Source of the DNA: Leishmania donovani
Lineage: Eukaryota; Euglenozoa; Kinetoplastea; Trypanosomatida; Trypanosomatidae
Direction of reading: 5' to 3'
Assembly: GCF_000227135.1 (NCBI RefSeq)
Contig: NC_018262.1
Location: 119,215-152,285 of the forward strand
DNA length: 33,071 nt
The position numbers and the translations under genes were made by a program. Positions 16,806-27,841 of the stretch are shown here, one piece after another (positions within the stretch are counted from its first letter, which is position 1; each line of letters opens with the position of its first letter). The notes under the pieces are model-generated. The model was given only the letters and a program-made list of their open reading frames with translations. It was not told where the DNA came from and ran no database searches.

Positions 16806-17841
16806 TGCTCGGCGGCATCAAGGAGAGGAAAGCGAGCACACAAAAGACAAAGTAACCTCACTGACTCCTATTCCCCCCCCCCCCAACAGGAGGTGGGGCG
16901 GGAGAGAACGAAAAAAGAGAGGAAGGTGCGCACTCGCCCATGGATTCAGCGCCTGATGCACTCTGCGCGCTGCTGTTGGTCTCTCCATGCAAGAGCAGAG
17001 GATACGGCACGGGAGCGGCGCGCAGCAGCACTGCGATGACTTGCTAATGGCAGCACCCCTCCGGTGGCATGCAGCACTCGTCGACGGACAATGACCACTT
17101 TCTTCTGCCGTTGTTTCTTTCCCTCCTTCCTTTTCAGGTTTGAGTATGCTGCCCCTGACGAAACCCTCGCGCCTTGTCTGCCCTGCGTGTCCGCTGTCTT
17201 TTATGAGCACCCACCCCCACCCACACGTATATCTGTATATGCATATCTCCACACGCACAAGCAGCAACTATACGTCCGCCTGGTCGTAACTCTACACAGT
17301 CTAGCGAGCAGAAGAGAGAACAACAACCGAGTTTTGCTTGTGCGGACGTCATCGACATACCTCTGCCACACACCTGGGCGTGCAGAAAGCGTAGGTACAG
17401 AGCACCGCAGCAGCAGCAGCTGCTGCTGCTCCTCTTCCTCCCTCTCCCCCATTCCAGGTCGCTTCCATCGGAGGAGCACTGCCCCATCGCCTGGTGCGCG
17501 ACGGGGACAAAAGGAAAAGCAAATCAAATACGGTGGCGTCGCCTTACTGCGTCTTTCTTCGTTGCCTCCCCGTTTTTGTGCGCACCAAGGTAAGTACATA
17601 CCAACAGGAATCGCGAGCAGAAGGGGGGGCGGCGGCGGCGGCAGCGCTGTCCATACGACGTGGAAGGATACACAGGGACGAGGGAGGGCTCATCCAGGCG
17701 CACTTCCACTGACTCATTCGCACAGACGTTTGTGACTGCTTCGTTTTCTTTTGTTTTTTTTTGTTTGTTTGCCTTTTTCGTTATCCCTGTTTCCACATTA
17801 GTGTTCGCCTCTTTTCTTAATTATCTGCGTCGGTGCGTCTC

Positions 17842-17857
17842 TGTGTGTGTGTGTGTG
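17842..17857. repeat. TG microsatellite
   Basis: Eight TG units within a pyrimidine-rich spacer. Confidence 0.9.
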
Positions 17858-20549
17858 CCGGCCCATCCGCGTGCCTGCGAGTGAGTGAGCGCACTCGGCT
17901 CTCTTTCACTTTTTCTGTGCATCGGCATTGCGTCTCGTTCTTCGTGTTGCGCTGCACGTCTCTCTTGTCGCGCACCGGCTGCCTCTGCGTACATCTCATC
18001 TCCCCATATTATCCTTCCTTCTGTGCCTGCAACGTCGCCTCCTCCCTTTTTACAAATCTGCGCTGTCGCGCCTCCACGCGACCCAATCGCGTCAACCCGC
18101 AGAGGACACGTTCGCACTGAAGGAGAGGAGAAGGGAGAGAAAGCTGTCATCATTTTTGCCGTGCCGTATTCCTTTCCGTCTATCTGTGCTCCCCCCCCTA
18201 CGCTGCGACGGCTTGTCCCCCTTCCTCTCTCTCTGCAGTGCGAGGTTCGTTTTCTTTTTCTATGTTTGCTTTTGCGCGTTGTGTCTTCTTCATCGACGCA
18301 TTTGATCTCGCGTTCCTCTGATATCCTCCCTCCCTCTCTCTCGGTTTTACGCTTGTTGTTCTGGCGCGCTCGCTCCCCCTTTCGTGCATGCCGCCTACCA
18401 TTGGTTGGTGGGGTGCATCATCTTATTGCTCGTGAGCGAAACAAGTGGCACAGAGACGCACAGAGAACAAGGAAAAACAACCAAAAAAAAAAACGAAAGC
18501 CGTCTCCTCCTCTTGTGCCCCTCAAGGTTTAATCGTGCCATTCGCATCTGCTTGCTCTTTTTCTGTAGTATCAGTTATTGCTCTCCTTGTTGCACTCCAC
18601 CACGTCGCTCTCCGTGTGTATATATCGACCTGTCCAGCTGCCGATGTGTGCGCGCGTCGGTGCGTGTGTGTGCTATCGCTTCCATAGTTGTTGCTGTGGT
18701 TGACTCATTATTGCTCGTTGAACTCTTCACGGCACTCTCGCTTCTCTCTGCTTCCCCTTTTCGTTTTGCTGTGTCTGCTAACTTGCTTACTTTTTCGGAT
18801 TATTGCCTCAAGCGTGCGCTCTCTTTCCGCCTCCTCACCTGGTGCCCCCTCTCGACGAGGTGCCGTCTGCAAGGTGACTCTCGCACGCACGACGCACACG
18901 GACAGCAGGTAACACGGTGGCCGGTCTCCCTCGTGTGCCGGGGCGTGAAATTTGTTTCTTTTTGTACGAGTGAACACGGGAGAGCTACGCTGCGGCGGAG
19001 TGGGGGGTGCGGGTGCCGTTGAGCAAGGAGACGAGCGCTCGAGAAGGAAAGAGGGGGCCGGCGTATCTCTCGCGGAGCTCACTATACACACGTACGCAAA
19101 AGACGGCCCAACGCATTTGCAAGCTGCCAAGCGAAATAAGATTAGCCGTATCCAAAGAAGGCCAACTTCATGCGTGCTTACCGCACATGCGCATACCTGC
19201 GTGTTTGTAAAGAAAACCGAAAAGACGAGACAAAATCTAGAGGGGAGTGCTGGGAAGCCGCGTGGGCTCGCATCCCCCTCACGCTATACGGCCTATGTTC
19301 CGGCAAGAATCACTGCCATTCGAAGAAACAAGGGAAAAGGCAAAAGCAGGCTGAGAGAGCGGAAAGAAAAATAACAATACTTGAGGCGAGCGAGTGACCC
19401 TTGTGTTTGCGTACCGCCACGCTCAACACCTCCGCTGCCGTTGTTGACGTCAACGTGTGGCGTGGAAAGCAGAACATTGCACTGCCACCGCTTCTCGACG
19501 CGCTTCTCTTCAGCGTTCCGCTTTTCCAGCCAACTCCTGTGCCTTCGTCGCTCCCCCAGCATCGTATCAACGCTCGTCTGCCGGTATCGTGCTTTCATTG
19601 CCGTTCGTTGGCCTTAACTCACGTTTCTCCCAATACACGAACGTTGTGTGCGCCGTCTCCGGCGGGCGTGTCTGTCTGTCGGTGTGCGTGCATGCGAAAA
19701 GGACAGACGGGGGAGGCACGAGAAGGAAGCGTTGACTCTTTTCGCTTCACACACTGCCCTTCGTCTCTCTTTTTTTCTTTTCACTCACCTGCTTCTTGTA
19801 TTGTTGCACTGCACTTCTTGTCCCCCTCTGTCCTCTTTTTGCACACGCGTGCGTCTCTGTGTGCTGTCTTTGCCCCGTGCCCTTCACAAACTCTCGCGTG
19901 TGCACGGCAGTGCTTGAGGGTCTTGTGCACCCCGCACAATTTTTTGGTGGTCGACATATAAGCGCGTAACAGCGCATCTGTGTGGGTGCGTGTGCCGAAG
20001 AACTCTACGTTGAGAGACATACCCATATAAGGCCCCGGGTAGCCGTCTCATTCGACGCAGCGACGAGACGAGTCTGAGAGGAAGAACGCGTCGGGACGTG
20101 ACGCACATTCACAGACGCAAAGCCAAGGGGCGCCGGTGAATTTTCTCTCTGCTGCCTCTCGCTGTCCTTGTCTTTGGCGACGTGGCTTCCACAAAAGCCC
20201 CTGCCGTCACATAATTGGGTAGCGGGGAAGTGAAGCTTGCACACACAAGATAGACACGCGCATACGGAGGCAGGGAGCTGAAGGAAAGAGGAACCAAGAT
20301 CGAGGAGGGACGCGAGACAGCCGGGCACGTTTTGGCTGGAGTTGCCGTGCGTGCGTGTGCCTTTTTGCGGACTACGCTGTCTCTCTTTTCGCCTTGCCTT
20401 CCCACCACTACTACCACCACGACCGCTCAGCTGTCTCTCTTTTAGTTGATTGCGTGTAATCCATACGAGTCTTTTTTTTCCTCCTTTGTTGCTACTGTGT
20501 ATCGCGTTACGTTGTCGTCTGTTTGCGGCGTCCTTTACAGTTTTGCTTT

Positions 20550-20571
20550 TGTGTGTGTGTGTGTGTGTGTC
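20550..20571. repeat. TG microsatellite
   Basis: Ten or more TG units, followed by a T-run, upstream of the kinase gene. Confidence 0.9.
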
Positions 20572-20764
20572 CGTTTTTTTTTGCTTTCGAAGAATTATTT
20601 CCTTGCGGCACACGCAGCGAAAAACAACAACACGCCAACCCAACAACACGCACACCCCAGACAAGCCGCTCCCCCCCTCCCTCTCACAGAGCCACGCGCA
20701 GCGCAACACGGCGCGTACGCACCAAAATTTGTTTCGTTGCTGTTGATTTTGTTTATCAGCCGTC

Positions 20765-20796
20765 ATCCCCCCACCCCTCCCCCTTTTCCATTTTAG
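20765..20796 (+). promoter_or_regulatory. Candidate spliced-leader acceptor for the kinase gene
   Basis: A C/T tract (about 20765-20794) ends at an AG at 20795-20796. No ATG occurs between it and the kinase ATG at 20963, which supports that start. A second tract of C/T follows at about 20802-20821, so an acceptor just after it is also possible. Confidence 0.4.
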
Positions 20797-20962
20797 GTAT
20801 CTTCCCTCCCCCTCCCTCCCCTAAAAGAAGAAAAAAAGCCGCTAATTCCATCAACACTCATCACCTACACACCGCCACTCTGCGCGCTTGTTGGCGGAAG
20901 CTGCGGGAAAGAGCTGTCTGTGTCTCCCACTGCGACAGCAACAACAGCAGTGTAAAGGCGTC

Positions 20963-23900
20963 ATGCAGCTGGTGAGCCGAACGATGAGCTGGAATACAAC
21001 CTCTTTTTTCACCGGGTCCTTAGACCTGGAGGACGAGGTGAAGGTCCTGGGCGACTACGTCGTGGGCCATCGCCTCGGCGAGGGTGCGTACGGCTCCGTC
21101 TATGTCGTCAAGTACCTTCCATCGGGGGACCGCTTCGCGTTGAAGATTTTGCAGAAGCAGGATCTCTTCACAAGCTCCGGCATCTACCCCGTCGCCTACT
21201 ACGACGCAGACGGCGGCGCGTCGCCGTGGGAGGCCGATGGTGTGGAGTCGCACCCCCTCGGTGGGGCTCCTGTCTCCACGGTGGCTGCTCTGGCCAAGAC
21301 CTTTGAGCAGCAGATAATCTCTGAGGCGATGGTGATGCAGGCCCTCGAGCACCCTCACGTAGTGAAGTTCTACAAGTTCTTGAATTCCACGACGGCCTTT
21401 TACTTTGTGATGGAGCTGGCGGAGGGCGGGAAGCTGTTAGACTTGATTCTCTCCAAGAGCTATTTTGCCGAGGACGAGGCGCGCATGTACTTCCAGCAGC
21501 TCCTCTCTGCCATCGACTACTGCCACCGCAACGGGGTCGCGCACAAGGACTTGAAGGCAGAGAACTTGCTGCTAAGCGACGACGGCCGCCTCTTGGTGTG
21601 CGACTTCGGCTTCTCCTCAAAAATTGCCAAGGAGAACATCGACGACCCGGAGCAGACAATCGGCACGGGCGGCAACGCCGCTCTCCTCGACGCCATTAAC
21701 AATGGAGGCATGTTCGGGACGTTGCACTACACCAGCCCGGAGGCGGTGATGGCGTCCTCGCAGCAGTGGAAGCTCGCCTTCGCGGGGGACATGGCGGTGC
21801 CGGCAGAGACTTTGGGAGTCCCGGAGGACCAACATCAGGGTGATCCCGCTCGCTACTCCCCTTCTTCTACCGCGACACCCTGGTCCAGCTTCAGCACCTC
21901 GTCATCCGCGGCGTCGAACGCATCGTCGTGCAGCGGCTCATTGGCGCGAGGGTGGCGGCGGAGGGCAGCGGAGGTGGTGAGTTCAAAGCACTGCAAGGCG
22001 CGCGGCAAAATCAGCGGCAAAGGTAGCGGCGCCTCGCTGCGCACGTCAAACAGCACCAGCCTGACGGACGAGGCAGGAGCGGCGCACAAGCCGTCGGTGG
22101 AGAAGAGACGGGCGCGACCTGAGTCTTTGACCCCACTGCCGTCCGCCGCCGAGGCCGCCGCCCCCGGCTCTTCTCTGCACCGCGCTGGTAGCACCCACAG
22201 CCTCGCCAGCGCCACCAACGGCCACAGGCACAAATGGGTGTCGCCTACCAGCGGGCTGAACAAGGTCGGGGAGGGGCTTAGCATCCTCGTAAAATCCCTC
22301 ATGGGCAGCAGCGGCAGCAGCAGTGGCGGCCACCATCATCACCATCATAGACATGACTCGCATGCGCGCAGCGGCCACGCTAAGTCACCGCAAGGGAAGC
22401 AGGCAGCGATAATTGTGCCATCAAGCGCTGATGCCAAGGCCAAACTGAAGCGCTCGAGCAGCACTGCCGCTCTCTCCGTCGACGGAGAAGCGGAAGAGGG
22501 CAACTCTAGGCTGCATCAGCCGCTGCGGCATCTGCGCACCAACGCTCCTTCACAGGCGCGTGTGCCGTCGCCATTGTCCGGTGCGTCGCCGTCCGTGTCC
22601 CCCACCACCTCGTCCTTTGCGAGCCCGCGATTCCACGAGTCGGTGGCCGCGGCAGCAGCCTGTATCGCCGATTCCCCGAGCGCTACTGGGGCCGAAAAGC
22701 CCAGCACGCTCTCTTCACCCGCCGGCAGCCCAACTGACTCGAAGTCTGCCATCACGTCACCAGCACGCCACCGCCCAGGCACGAAGGACGATATTGCCGT
22801 TTCCGACACCAACGTGGGTGAGCTCGGCCCTCCCGTCACGGCATTCGACAGGGATGCAGTGGGCGCGCCGTCACTGCCTCTGCCGGTACCGCCGACGACC
22901 GGCTCGACGCTGAAGACGCCGAACTCGAGCAGCGCGTCACCGCAGGCCTTGCATCACTGTCACCAGGCTCATGAGCACAAGCATCACCACCGCCATCGGC
23001 AGCGACGGTCCAACAGCAGTAGCCAGATTTTCGGCGCTTCGACGCCATGCAAGTCGCAGCCCATCATTGTGGATCCTTTTCAGCAGGACTTGTGGAGCGC
23101 CGGCGTCATTCTCTTCTTCATGCTGACCGGCCGGTTGCCCTTCGAAGGCCGAGACGAAGAGGAGACGCTGCACTTGATTCAGGTGAACGAGTTCGCCTTC
23201 AACGACGAGGAGGCCCAGCGCATCTCACCGGCCGCGCGGAGGTTGGTGGCACAGATGCTGGCCCCAGAGCCAACGGACCGACCCACCATCGAGCAGATCA
23301 TCGCAAACCCATGGTTTAGGCGGGACTTGCAGCTCGAGAAGGACTTCCCGCACCGCAAGGACCTGATGGAGGCGTTGGGCAGCACGAGCCCGGACTCGGC
23401 ACTCCGGCACCCTCTCCCTCAAAAGTCTGCCAAAGGAGCGGGGCCTGCAGCCGACGCGTGCGCGGGGCCCAGCGGCGCCGACCGCGGCGGTGACACAAGG
23501 GCCTGGATGAGCACCAGCCATGGCGTGCCGAGCTCATGTGGCAGCAACGCGACCAACGCTGTTGCAGTGTCGCCTCGCTTCCACTCCTTCACCCCTGATG
23601 TGCGCGCGCCCGTGCCGCTGGTGCCGTCGCACAACACCTCATTCAACGTGGGACCGTCTGCACATCCAGGCGGCGCGCCCGGCAGCAGCCCCGGCTCCGA
23701 CCAGCACCGCGACGCTTCCGCGCACACTACCTGTAACTTCTTGGACTTCTCTACGCACCACTCCATCACCCCAGAGGAGGAGTGGGTGCTCGAGACAGCA
23801 TTTCGAAAGGTGGACTCGGACGGCTACGGCTGCATCACGCGGGACCAGGTGCGCGATATGCTCACGACCCTCCACGGTGACGTCGTCCCAACCGAGGACG

Positions 23901-26008
23901 TCGACGAGCTTGTATGTCTCTTCACCGGCGACGCGAGTGCCGCCAGCATCACCTTCCAGCAGTTTCGCGATGCGTGGGTGAGCAAGGACCTGGCCCACAC
24001 ACCCTTCACTCACAACAGCGAGTTTCAGTTGGTTAACATCATTGGGACGGAGATGGACGCGGTTGAGCGGGGGGTGGTGCGGCAGCTAAGGACGGCATTC
24101 AACAGCCTCGACGAAAACCACCGCGGCGTCATTCAGCTCCATCAGGTGCAGCGCGTCTTTGAGAAGTGTCAGATAGCTGTGCACAAGGAGGAGTGTCTCT
24201 CCTTTATCAAGTACTTCCACGAGTCAGAGCTGGCTTGCTGCCACAACCGGGCTTCCCTCTATTCGCAGCGGCGGGGGCCAGCGCCGAACACGATGAGCCT
24301 CTTGCACGCCTCCGGGGCCGCATCGCCTCGGGGATTTGCAAAAGTTCACTCGCTGCCTTCCGCGACAGGTGCCACGCAGGGCGGCAGTCCCGCGACGACG
24401 CACTACAGCGCCACCACACCCAAGCAGCCGTCCGAAACGGGCGATTCTGACACCGCCACGACCACCGCCGCCGCTGGTGGCACAACCTACACCGGCTCGC
24501 AGGCCACATCGCGGGGGGCGCCGAAATCCCCCCTGTCGCCGTCTTCCATCACCGTCTCCTTCAACTCTTTCGTGCGCGGCATCGTGAAGAGCGACATTCT
24601 GCTGAAGCACCCCCTTGGCCGCAAGCTGGCTGCCGCCACGAACCTCGCCGCGCTGTTTCAGTCCCGCAACGTGACGGAGTGCGTGCGGCACGGCTTTCTT
24701 GTCACTGGCCTGCAGAGCGTCATATTGACGAAGCTGGCAAGCATGCCGGAGCGACTGCAGCTGTTGTACTCAGACAAGGTGGTCTCCAACGCTGCGAACG
24801 TCTACTCGTTTCGGTACCTCGGCTCCTCTTCGCTGGCGACGATGCCCACGACGAGCACGGCGACACCGCCGATGTCTTCGCCGCTGGTGGCCATGGCGGC
24901 GAGCACAGACCCGGCGGCGACTTGCTCCCCTATAGGATTGCAAGGCAGCTTTTCGGCTCAGCGCCGCAACCACGCCACTCCGGCGGTGTCTTCACTGCAA
25001 CGACGCACTGTCAGCTCAGATGCTGGCAATGGCGCAACAGGCAGCACGGCGGTGACGAGCAACGCTGGCACCCACCCCCACAACCCCAGCCCTTGCCTGT
25101 CTGACCGAAGCACTGTGCGCTCGCACGCCACGTGCACGAAGCCGTCGTCTGCCAGCCCCCACAGTCTCGCGCGAGCAGACTCACCCGGCTCTGCCATGCA
25201 CTCTCCCAGCCCAGAGATCAGCGGCAGCACGCTCACAAGTTGCGGCGCCTTCGTCTCGCAGTCGCAACGCAGCCCCGCTGTGCCGATGCATCGTTCGTCA
25301 AGCCGCCCCCGAGCGACGGGCGGCACCTCTGCGCACCGGATGGCATCGCGGAGCGCTAGCGCCAGGGGGGCGGCTCCAAGTCACCCCGTTGCCCTTTGCT
25401 GCCCCTCGAACTCGCTGCAACACACCCCGACGTCGCTTTGCGCTCGCCGCCGGCACCTTCGCGGGCAGGACGCGCACACCGACCCTCGCCACGACACGGT
25501 TCGCGACGGTGACGGCGTTCGTGACAACACACGCGGCTTCTCTTCCTGCCCACACAACAGCTCCTCCGCCGTGAACACCGCCATCGACGACAGCCATAGT
25601 AGGCGCAGCCGCTCAGCCCTCTCCCCCGGCATGGGGGAGGAGCTCAAGGGCCCGAACTCCACGCCGGCAGCTGGTGGGCAGCGGAGGGTCAAGGAGAACG
25701 TCACACAGCTTCCCTTCCCCTCCATCTCGAGCGCGGTCGCCATCCTGTCGACGACGTCAGCGACTTTGGCGCATCCAGGAGTGGCCTACAGCAGCAGTGA
25801 CGCGGTGACGCTGGTGAATGGCGTGTGCGACCTAGACGTTATTCTGTCGCCTGCCAGCCTGGGCTACACGATGGTGCAGTTCCGCTGCATTCATGGCAAA
25901 ACAAGCGACTTTCACGAAGCCGTGGCGTTTATTTCGAATGTCCTCGAGGTGGAGCGGGAGCAGGCGATGCAAGACACCATGACGCGCGGAGAGAGTGAGC
26001 TCATGTGA
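20963..26008 (+). CDS. Large Ser/Thr protein kinase with catalytic-domain insertion, EF-hand-like and KA1-like regions
   Basis: This encodes 1681 residues from the first in-frame ATG (20963; a second is at 20984). The frame extends upstream to a TTG at 20888 with no ATG. Kinase motifs: glycine loop GEGAYGSV (about 39-46), catalytic-site lysine K61 in FALKIL, HKDLKAEN with D196 (Lys replaces the usual Arg of HRD), DFG at 214-216, SPE at 258-260. The domain is then interrupted by about 440 Ser/Ala/His-rich residues and resumes at DLWSAGVILF (D709), ending near NPWFRRDL (about 782-790). The second lobe resembles CAMK-group kinases. EF-hand-like units follow at about 935-1010 and 1034-1070, then a conserved-looking segment around 1195-1290, and a C-terminal strand-helix unit (about 1614-1668) like a KA1 domain. 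It is expected to be cytosolic and possibly membrane-binding through KA1. An active kinase is likely since the lysine, Asp and DFG are present; substrates are unknown. Confidence 0.9.
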   Translation: MQLVSRTMSWNTTSFFTGSLDLEDEVKVLGDYVVGHRLGEGAYGSVYVVKYLPSGDRFALKILQKQDLFTSSGIYPVAYYDADGGASPWEADGVESHPLGGAPVSTVAALAKTFEQQIISEAMVMQALEHPHVVKFYKFLNSTTAFYFVMELAEGGKLLDLILSKSYFAEDEARMYFQQLLSAIDYCHRNGVAHKDLKAENLLLSDDGRLLVCDFGFSSKIAKENIDDPEQTIGTGGNAALLDAINNGGMFGTLHYTSPEAVMASSQQWKLAFAGDMAVPAETLGVPEDQHQGDPARYSPSSTATPWSSFSTSSSAASNASSCSGSLARGWRRRAAEVVSSKHCKARGKISGKGSGASLRTSNSTSLTDEAGAAHKPSVEKRRARPESLTPLPSAAEAAAPGSSLHRAGSTHSLASATNGHRHKWVSPTSGLNKVGEGLSILVKSLMGSSGSSSGGHHHHHHRHDSHARSGHAKSPQGKQAAIIVPSSADAKAKLKRSSSTAALSVDGEAEEGNSRLHQPLRHLRTNAPSQARVPSPLSGASPSVSPTTSSFASPRFHESVAAAAACIADSPSATGAEKPSTLSSPAGSPTDSKSAITSPARHRPGTKDDIAVSDTNVGELGPPVTAFDRDAVGAPSLPLPVPPTTGSTLKTPNSSSASPQALHHCHQAHEHKHHHRHRQRRSNSSSQIFGASTPCKSQPIIVDPFQQDLWSAGVILFFMLTGRLPFEGRDEEETLHLIQVNEFAFNDEEAQRISPAARRLVAQMLAPEPTDRPTIEQIIANPWFRRDLQLEKDFPHRKDLMEALGSTSPDSALRHPLPQKSAKGAGPAADACAGPSGADRGGDTRAWMSTSHGVPSSCGSNATNAVAVSPRFHSFTPDVRAPVPLVPSHNTSFNVGPSAHPGGAPGSSPGSDQHRDASAHTTCNFLDFSTHHSITPEEEWVLETAFRKVDSDGYGCITRDQVRDMLTTLHGDVVPTEDVDELVCLFTGDASAASITFQQFRDAWVSKDLAHTPFTHNSEFQLVNIIGTEMDAVERGVVRQLRTAFNSLDENHRGVIQLHQVQRVFEKCQIAVHKEECLSFIKYFHESELACCHNRASLYSQRRGPAPNTMSLLHASGAASPRGFAKVHSLPSATGATQGGSPATTHYSATTPKQPSETGDSDTATTTAAAGGTTYTGSQATSRGAPKSPLSPSSITVSFNSFVRGIVKSDILLKHPLGRKLAAATNLAALFQSRNVTECVRHGFLVTGLQSVILTKLASMPERLQLLYSDKVVSNAANVYSFRYLGSSSLATMPTTSTATPPMSSPLVAMAASTDPAATCSPIGLQGSFSAQRRNHATPAVSSLQRRTVSSDAGNGATGSTAVTSNAGTHPHNPSPCLSDRSTVRSHATCTKPSSASPHSLARADSPGSAMHSPSPEISGSTLTSCGAFVSQSQRSPAVPMHRSSSRPRATGGTSAHRMASRSASARGAAPSHPVALCCPSNSLQHTPTSLCARRRHLRGQDAHTDPRHDTVRDGDGVRDNTRGFSSCPHNSSSAVNTAIDDSHSRRSRSALSPGMGEELKGPNSTPAAGGQRRVKENVTQLPFPSISSAVAILSTTSATLAHPGVAYSSSDAVTLVNGVCDLDVILSPASLGYTMVQFRCIHGKTSDFHEAVAFISNVLEVEREQAMQDTMTRGESELM

Positions 26009-26043
26009 AGAGAATTGGAGGCCTTAAACGACATGGTGCATGA

Positions 26044-26058
26044 GTGTGTGTGTGTGTG
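26044..26058. repeat. TG microsatellite
   Basis: A GT/TG run 35 bases after the kinase stop, with a CA run at about 26198-26210 that is complementary to it. Confidence 0.85.
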
Positions 26059-26937
26059 CCTGCATGTATATGTATTATGTGTATATGTGTGCATGTGTGC
26101 TGGTGTAAGAAGACGCAATATGGCAGGCGCAACGAGCGTCTCTTCTATCTCTCTCTCATCTTTCGCTGTGACTCTACTCCCATAGGCCAAAACGTACACA
26201 CACACACACAAGCGAGCAAGCACAAAAAACCGGAAAGTACGCAGCAACGGTGCCGATGGCCGCCGTTTGAGACCCGCTGCCGGTGCGGCGCATCTGCCGC
26301 CTTGCTGCCTCGCCTCCCCCAACTCCCTCCCCTCGGGAACGGCTCTCCTGGATAGTCGATGGCGCACACAACCGCGTGCGACTTCCTCCACGCCTGTTCT
26401 TTGTCAGAGAGGGTGCTGCCTGTGTGCGCCACATGGATGACGTGTCCTCTACTCGCTGTCTTCTCCCTCTCCACCGCTCTCCTTCTCCGTCTCTCCTCCC
26501 TCTCTTGACGCATGCACGCGTGCGCGTTTCGACGCACATATGTGCACATCGACCACCACAAACGGCGATCGCCTCTTATTCCCTCTCTTGTCGTGTTGCT
26601 TCGCCGAAGTAACGACACATATTGGAGAGCATGAGCAGAAGTTAAGGAAGCGGATTGCGTCAGTAACAAAGGCATTTATACCGTATAGTCGAAGAAAAAA
26701 GTGCATCGGCAAGGCAGCCTGCATATAAAGTTTCTTTGCCTTTCTCTGAAGCACTCGCGAGCAGCATCCCACCGTCCTTTGCTGTGTCCTTGAGAGTTAG
26801 AAAGAGCAAGGCAGACCGCTGCTGAGGGCTGCGTCCATACATCCGTACACCGACACTTACCCACGTCCCTCTTTCTTTCCTTTGTGGGGCGCTCATTGAC
26901 TTTTTAAGCGTCTGTGCCTGCTTGATCCACCAACACG

Positions 26938-26955
26938 CACACACACACACACACA
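26938..26955. repeat. CA microsatellite
   Basis: Nine CA units inside the long spacer. Confidence 0.9.
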
Positions 26956-27822
26956 CTCGCTCGTGCGTCGGCATCCATACGGAGAACACAGCTCTTCAAC
27001 TCTCCTGCATCGCCGTACGTCTTACCTCTGCGTGTGCGCGCGTCAGTCCTGCACCGACCCGACCGCCACGGCGCGCTCTCCCGTGCCCGTCTATCTTTTT
27101 CTATCCTTTTTGTGCCTTCTCCCGTTTCTCTGATTGCTTCACCAGTCCCCCCCCCCTCTCTCCCTCCAAACAGTTTCAGTGTACTTTCTTCTTGTTTTCT
27201 CTCTGTGTGTGTATTTTGTAAATCTTTGTTTGTGCCTTGTCTGGTGTGGTTTTATTGCCACTCGTTTCGTTCCCATACATAACAATCCATTTATTTTGAG
27301 AATTTTTTTTTCGTGTGTGCGCGTGCGTGTCTCACTGCTCCCCCGTTTCTCTCTGTCTTCCTCTGTCTCTCTCTCTCTGCCTGTGTTCTCGTTGGCCACT
27401 GCACATATCTGCTCGTTTTCCGCGCAAGACACCCCCTCCTCCCCAAGACAACAAAAAAAAAGCAGGGGAAAAAGGAGATCGGCACAACTCAAACAGTGCA
27501 CGTAAAGAGGCAAAGAGAAACAGAAACAAGAAGACAACCGTGCGCGAAAAATAAGGGCACTCATTCTCTTTCCTTTTTTACGTTTACAGGGTTTTTCTTA
27601 TTTTTTTGTGGTTGCGTAGCCAGTGCCTCTCTCTGTCTCTCCAGAGTGCTTGTGTGCGCGGACTGCCATACGTTCTGTGCCTGCACCCCTCACCCCCCCC
27701 CCTTGACTTCCCCCGTCCCCGTCAAAGGCGACTCCTCACTTCTTCAGCTCCTCTCTGCTCATTGCGTGCCTCTAGACACCGTCACCAGTACCCCCACCAC
27801 AGCCCCCGTGTTACTTGTGCTC

Positions 27823-27841
27823 GTGTGTGTGTGTGTGTGTG
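27823..27841. repeat. TG microsatellite
   Basis: A GT/TG run of about nine units in the long spacer. Confidence 0.9.

Larger units (their letters stand above)
16806..20962. other. 4.2 kb spacer before the kinase gene, no credible gene
   Basis: It is composed of pyrimidine-rich blocks alternating with shorter purine-rich blocks (for example near 17495-17530, 18100-18145, 18435-18500, 18965-19160, 19210-19400). It has TG microsatellites at 17842-17857 and 20550-20571. Open frames on both strands translate to Ser/Leu/Cys/Arg-rich simple sequence without domains. It probably contains the 3' UTR of the preceding gene and the 5' leader of the kinase. I saw no tRNA B-box consensus. Confidence 0.6.

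Noticed and set aside
16960..17100. GC-rich, less pyrimidine-biased stretch that might be a SIDER retroposon fragment
   Set aside because: I cannot match it to the signature from sequence alone; a search against SIDER consensus would decide.
20005..20766. 253-residue minus-strand open frame
   Set aside because: Includes translated TG/CA repeat (Thr-His run) and Lys/Arg-rich simple sequence; no sign of a real protein.
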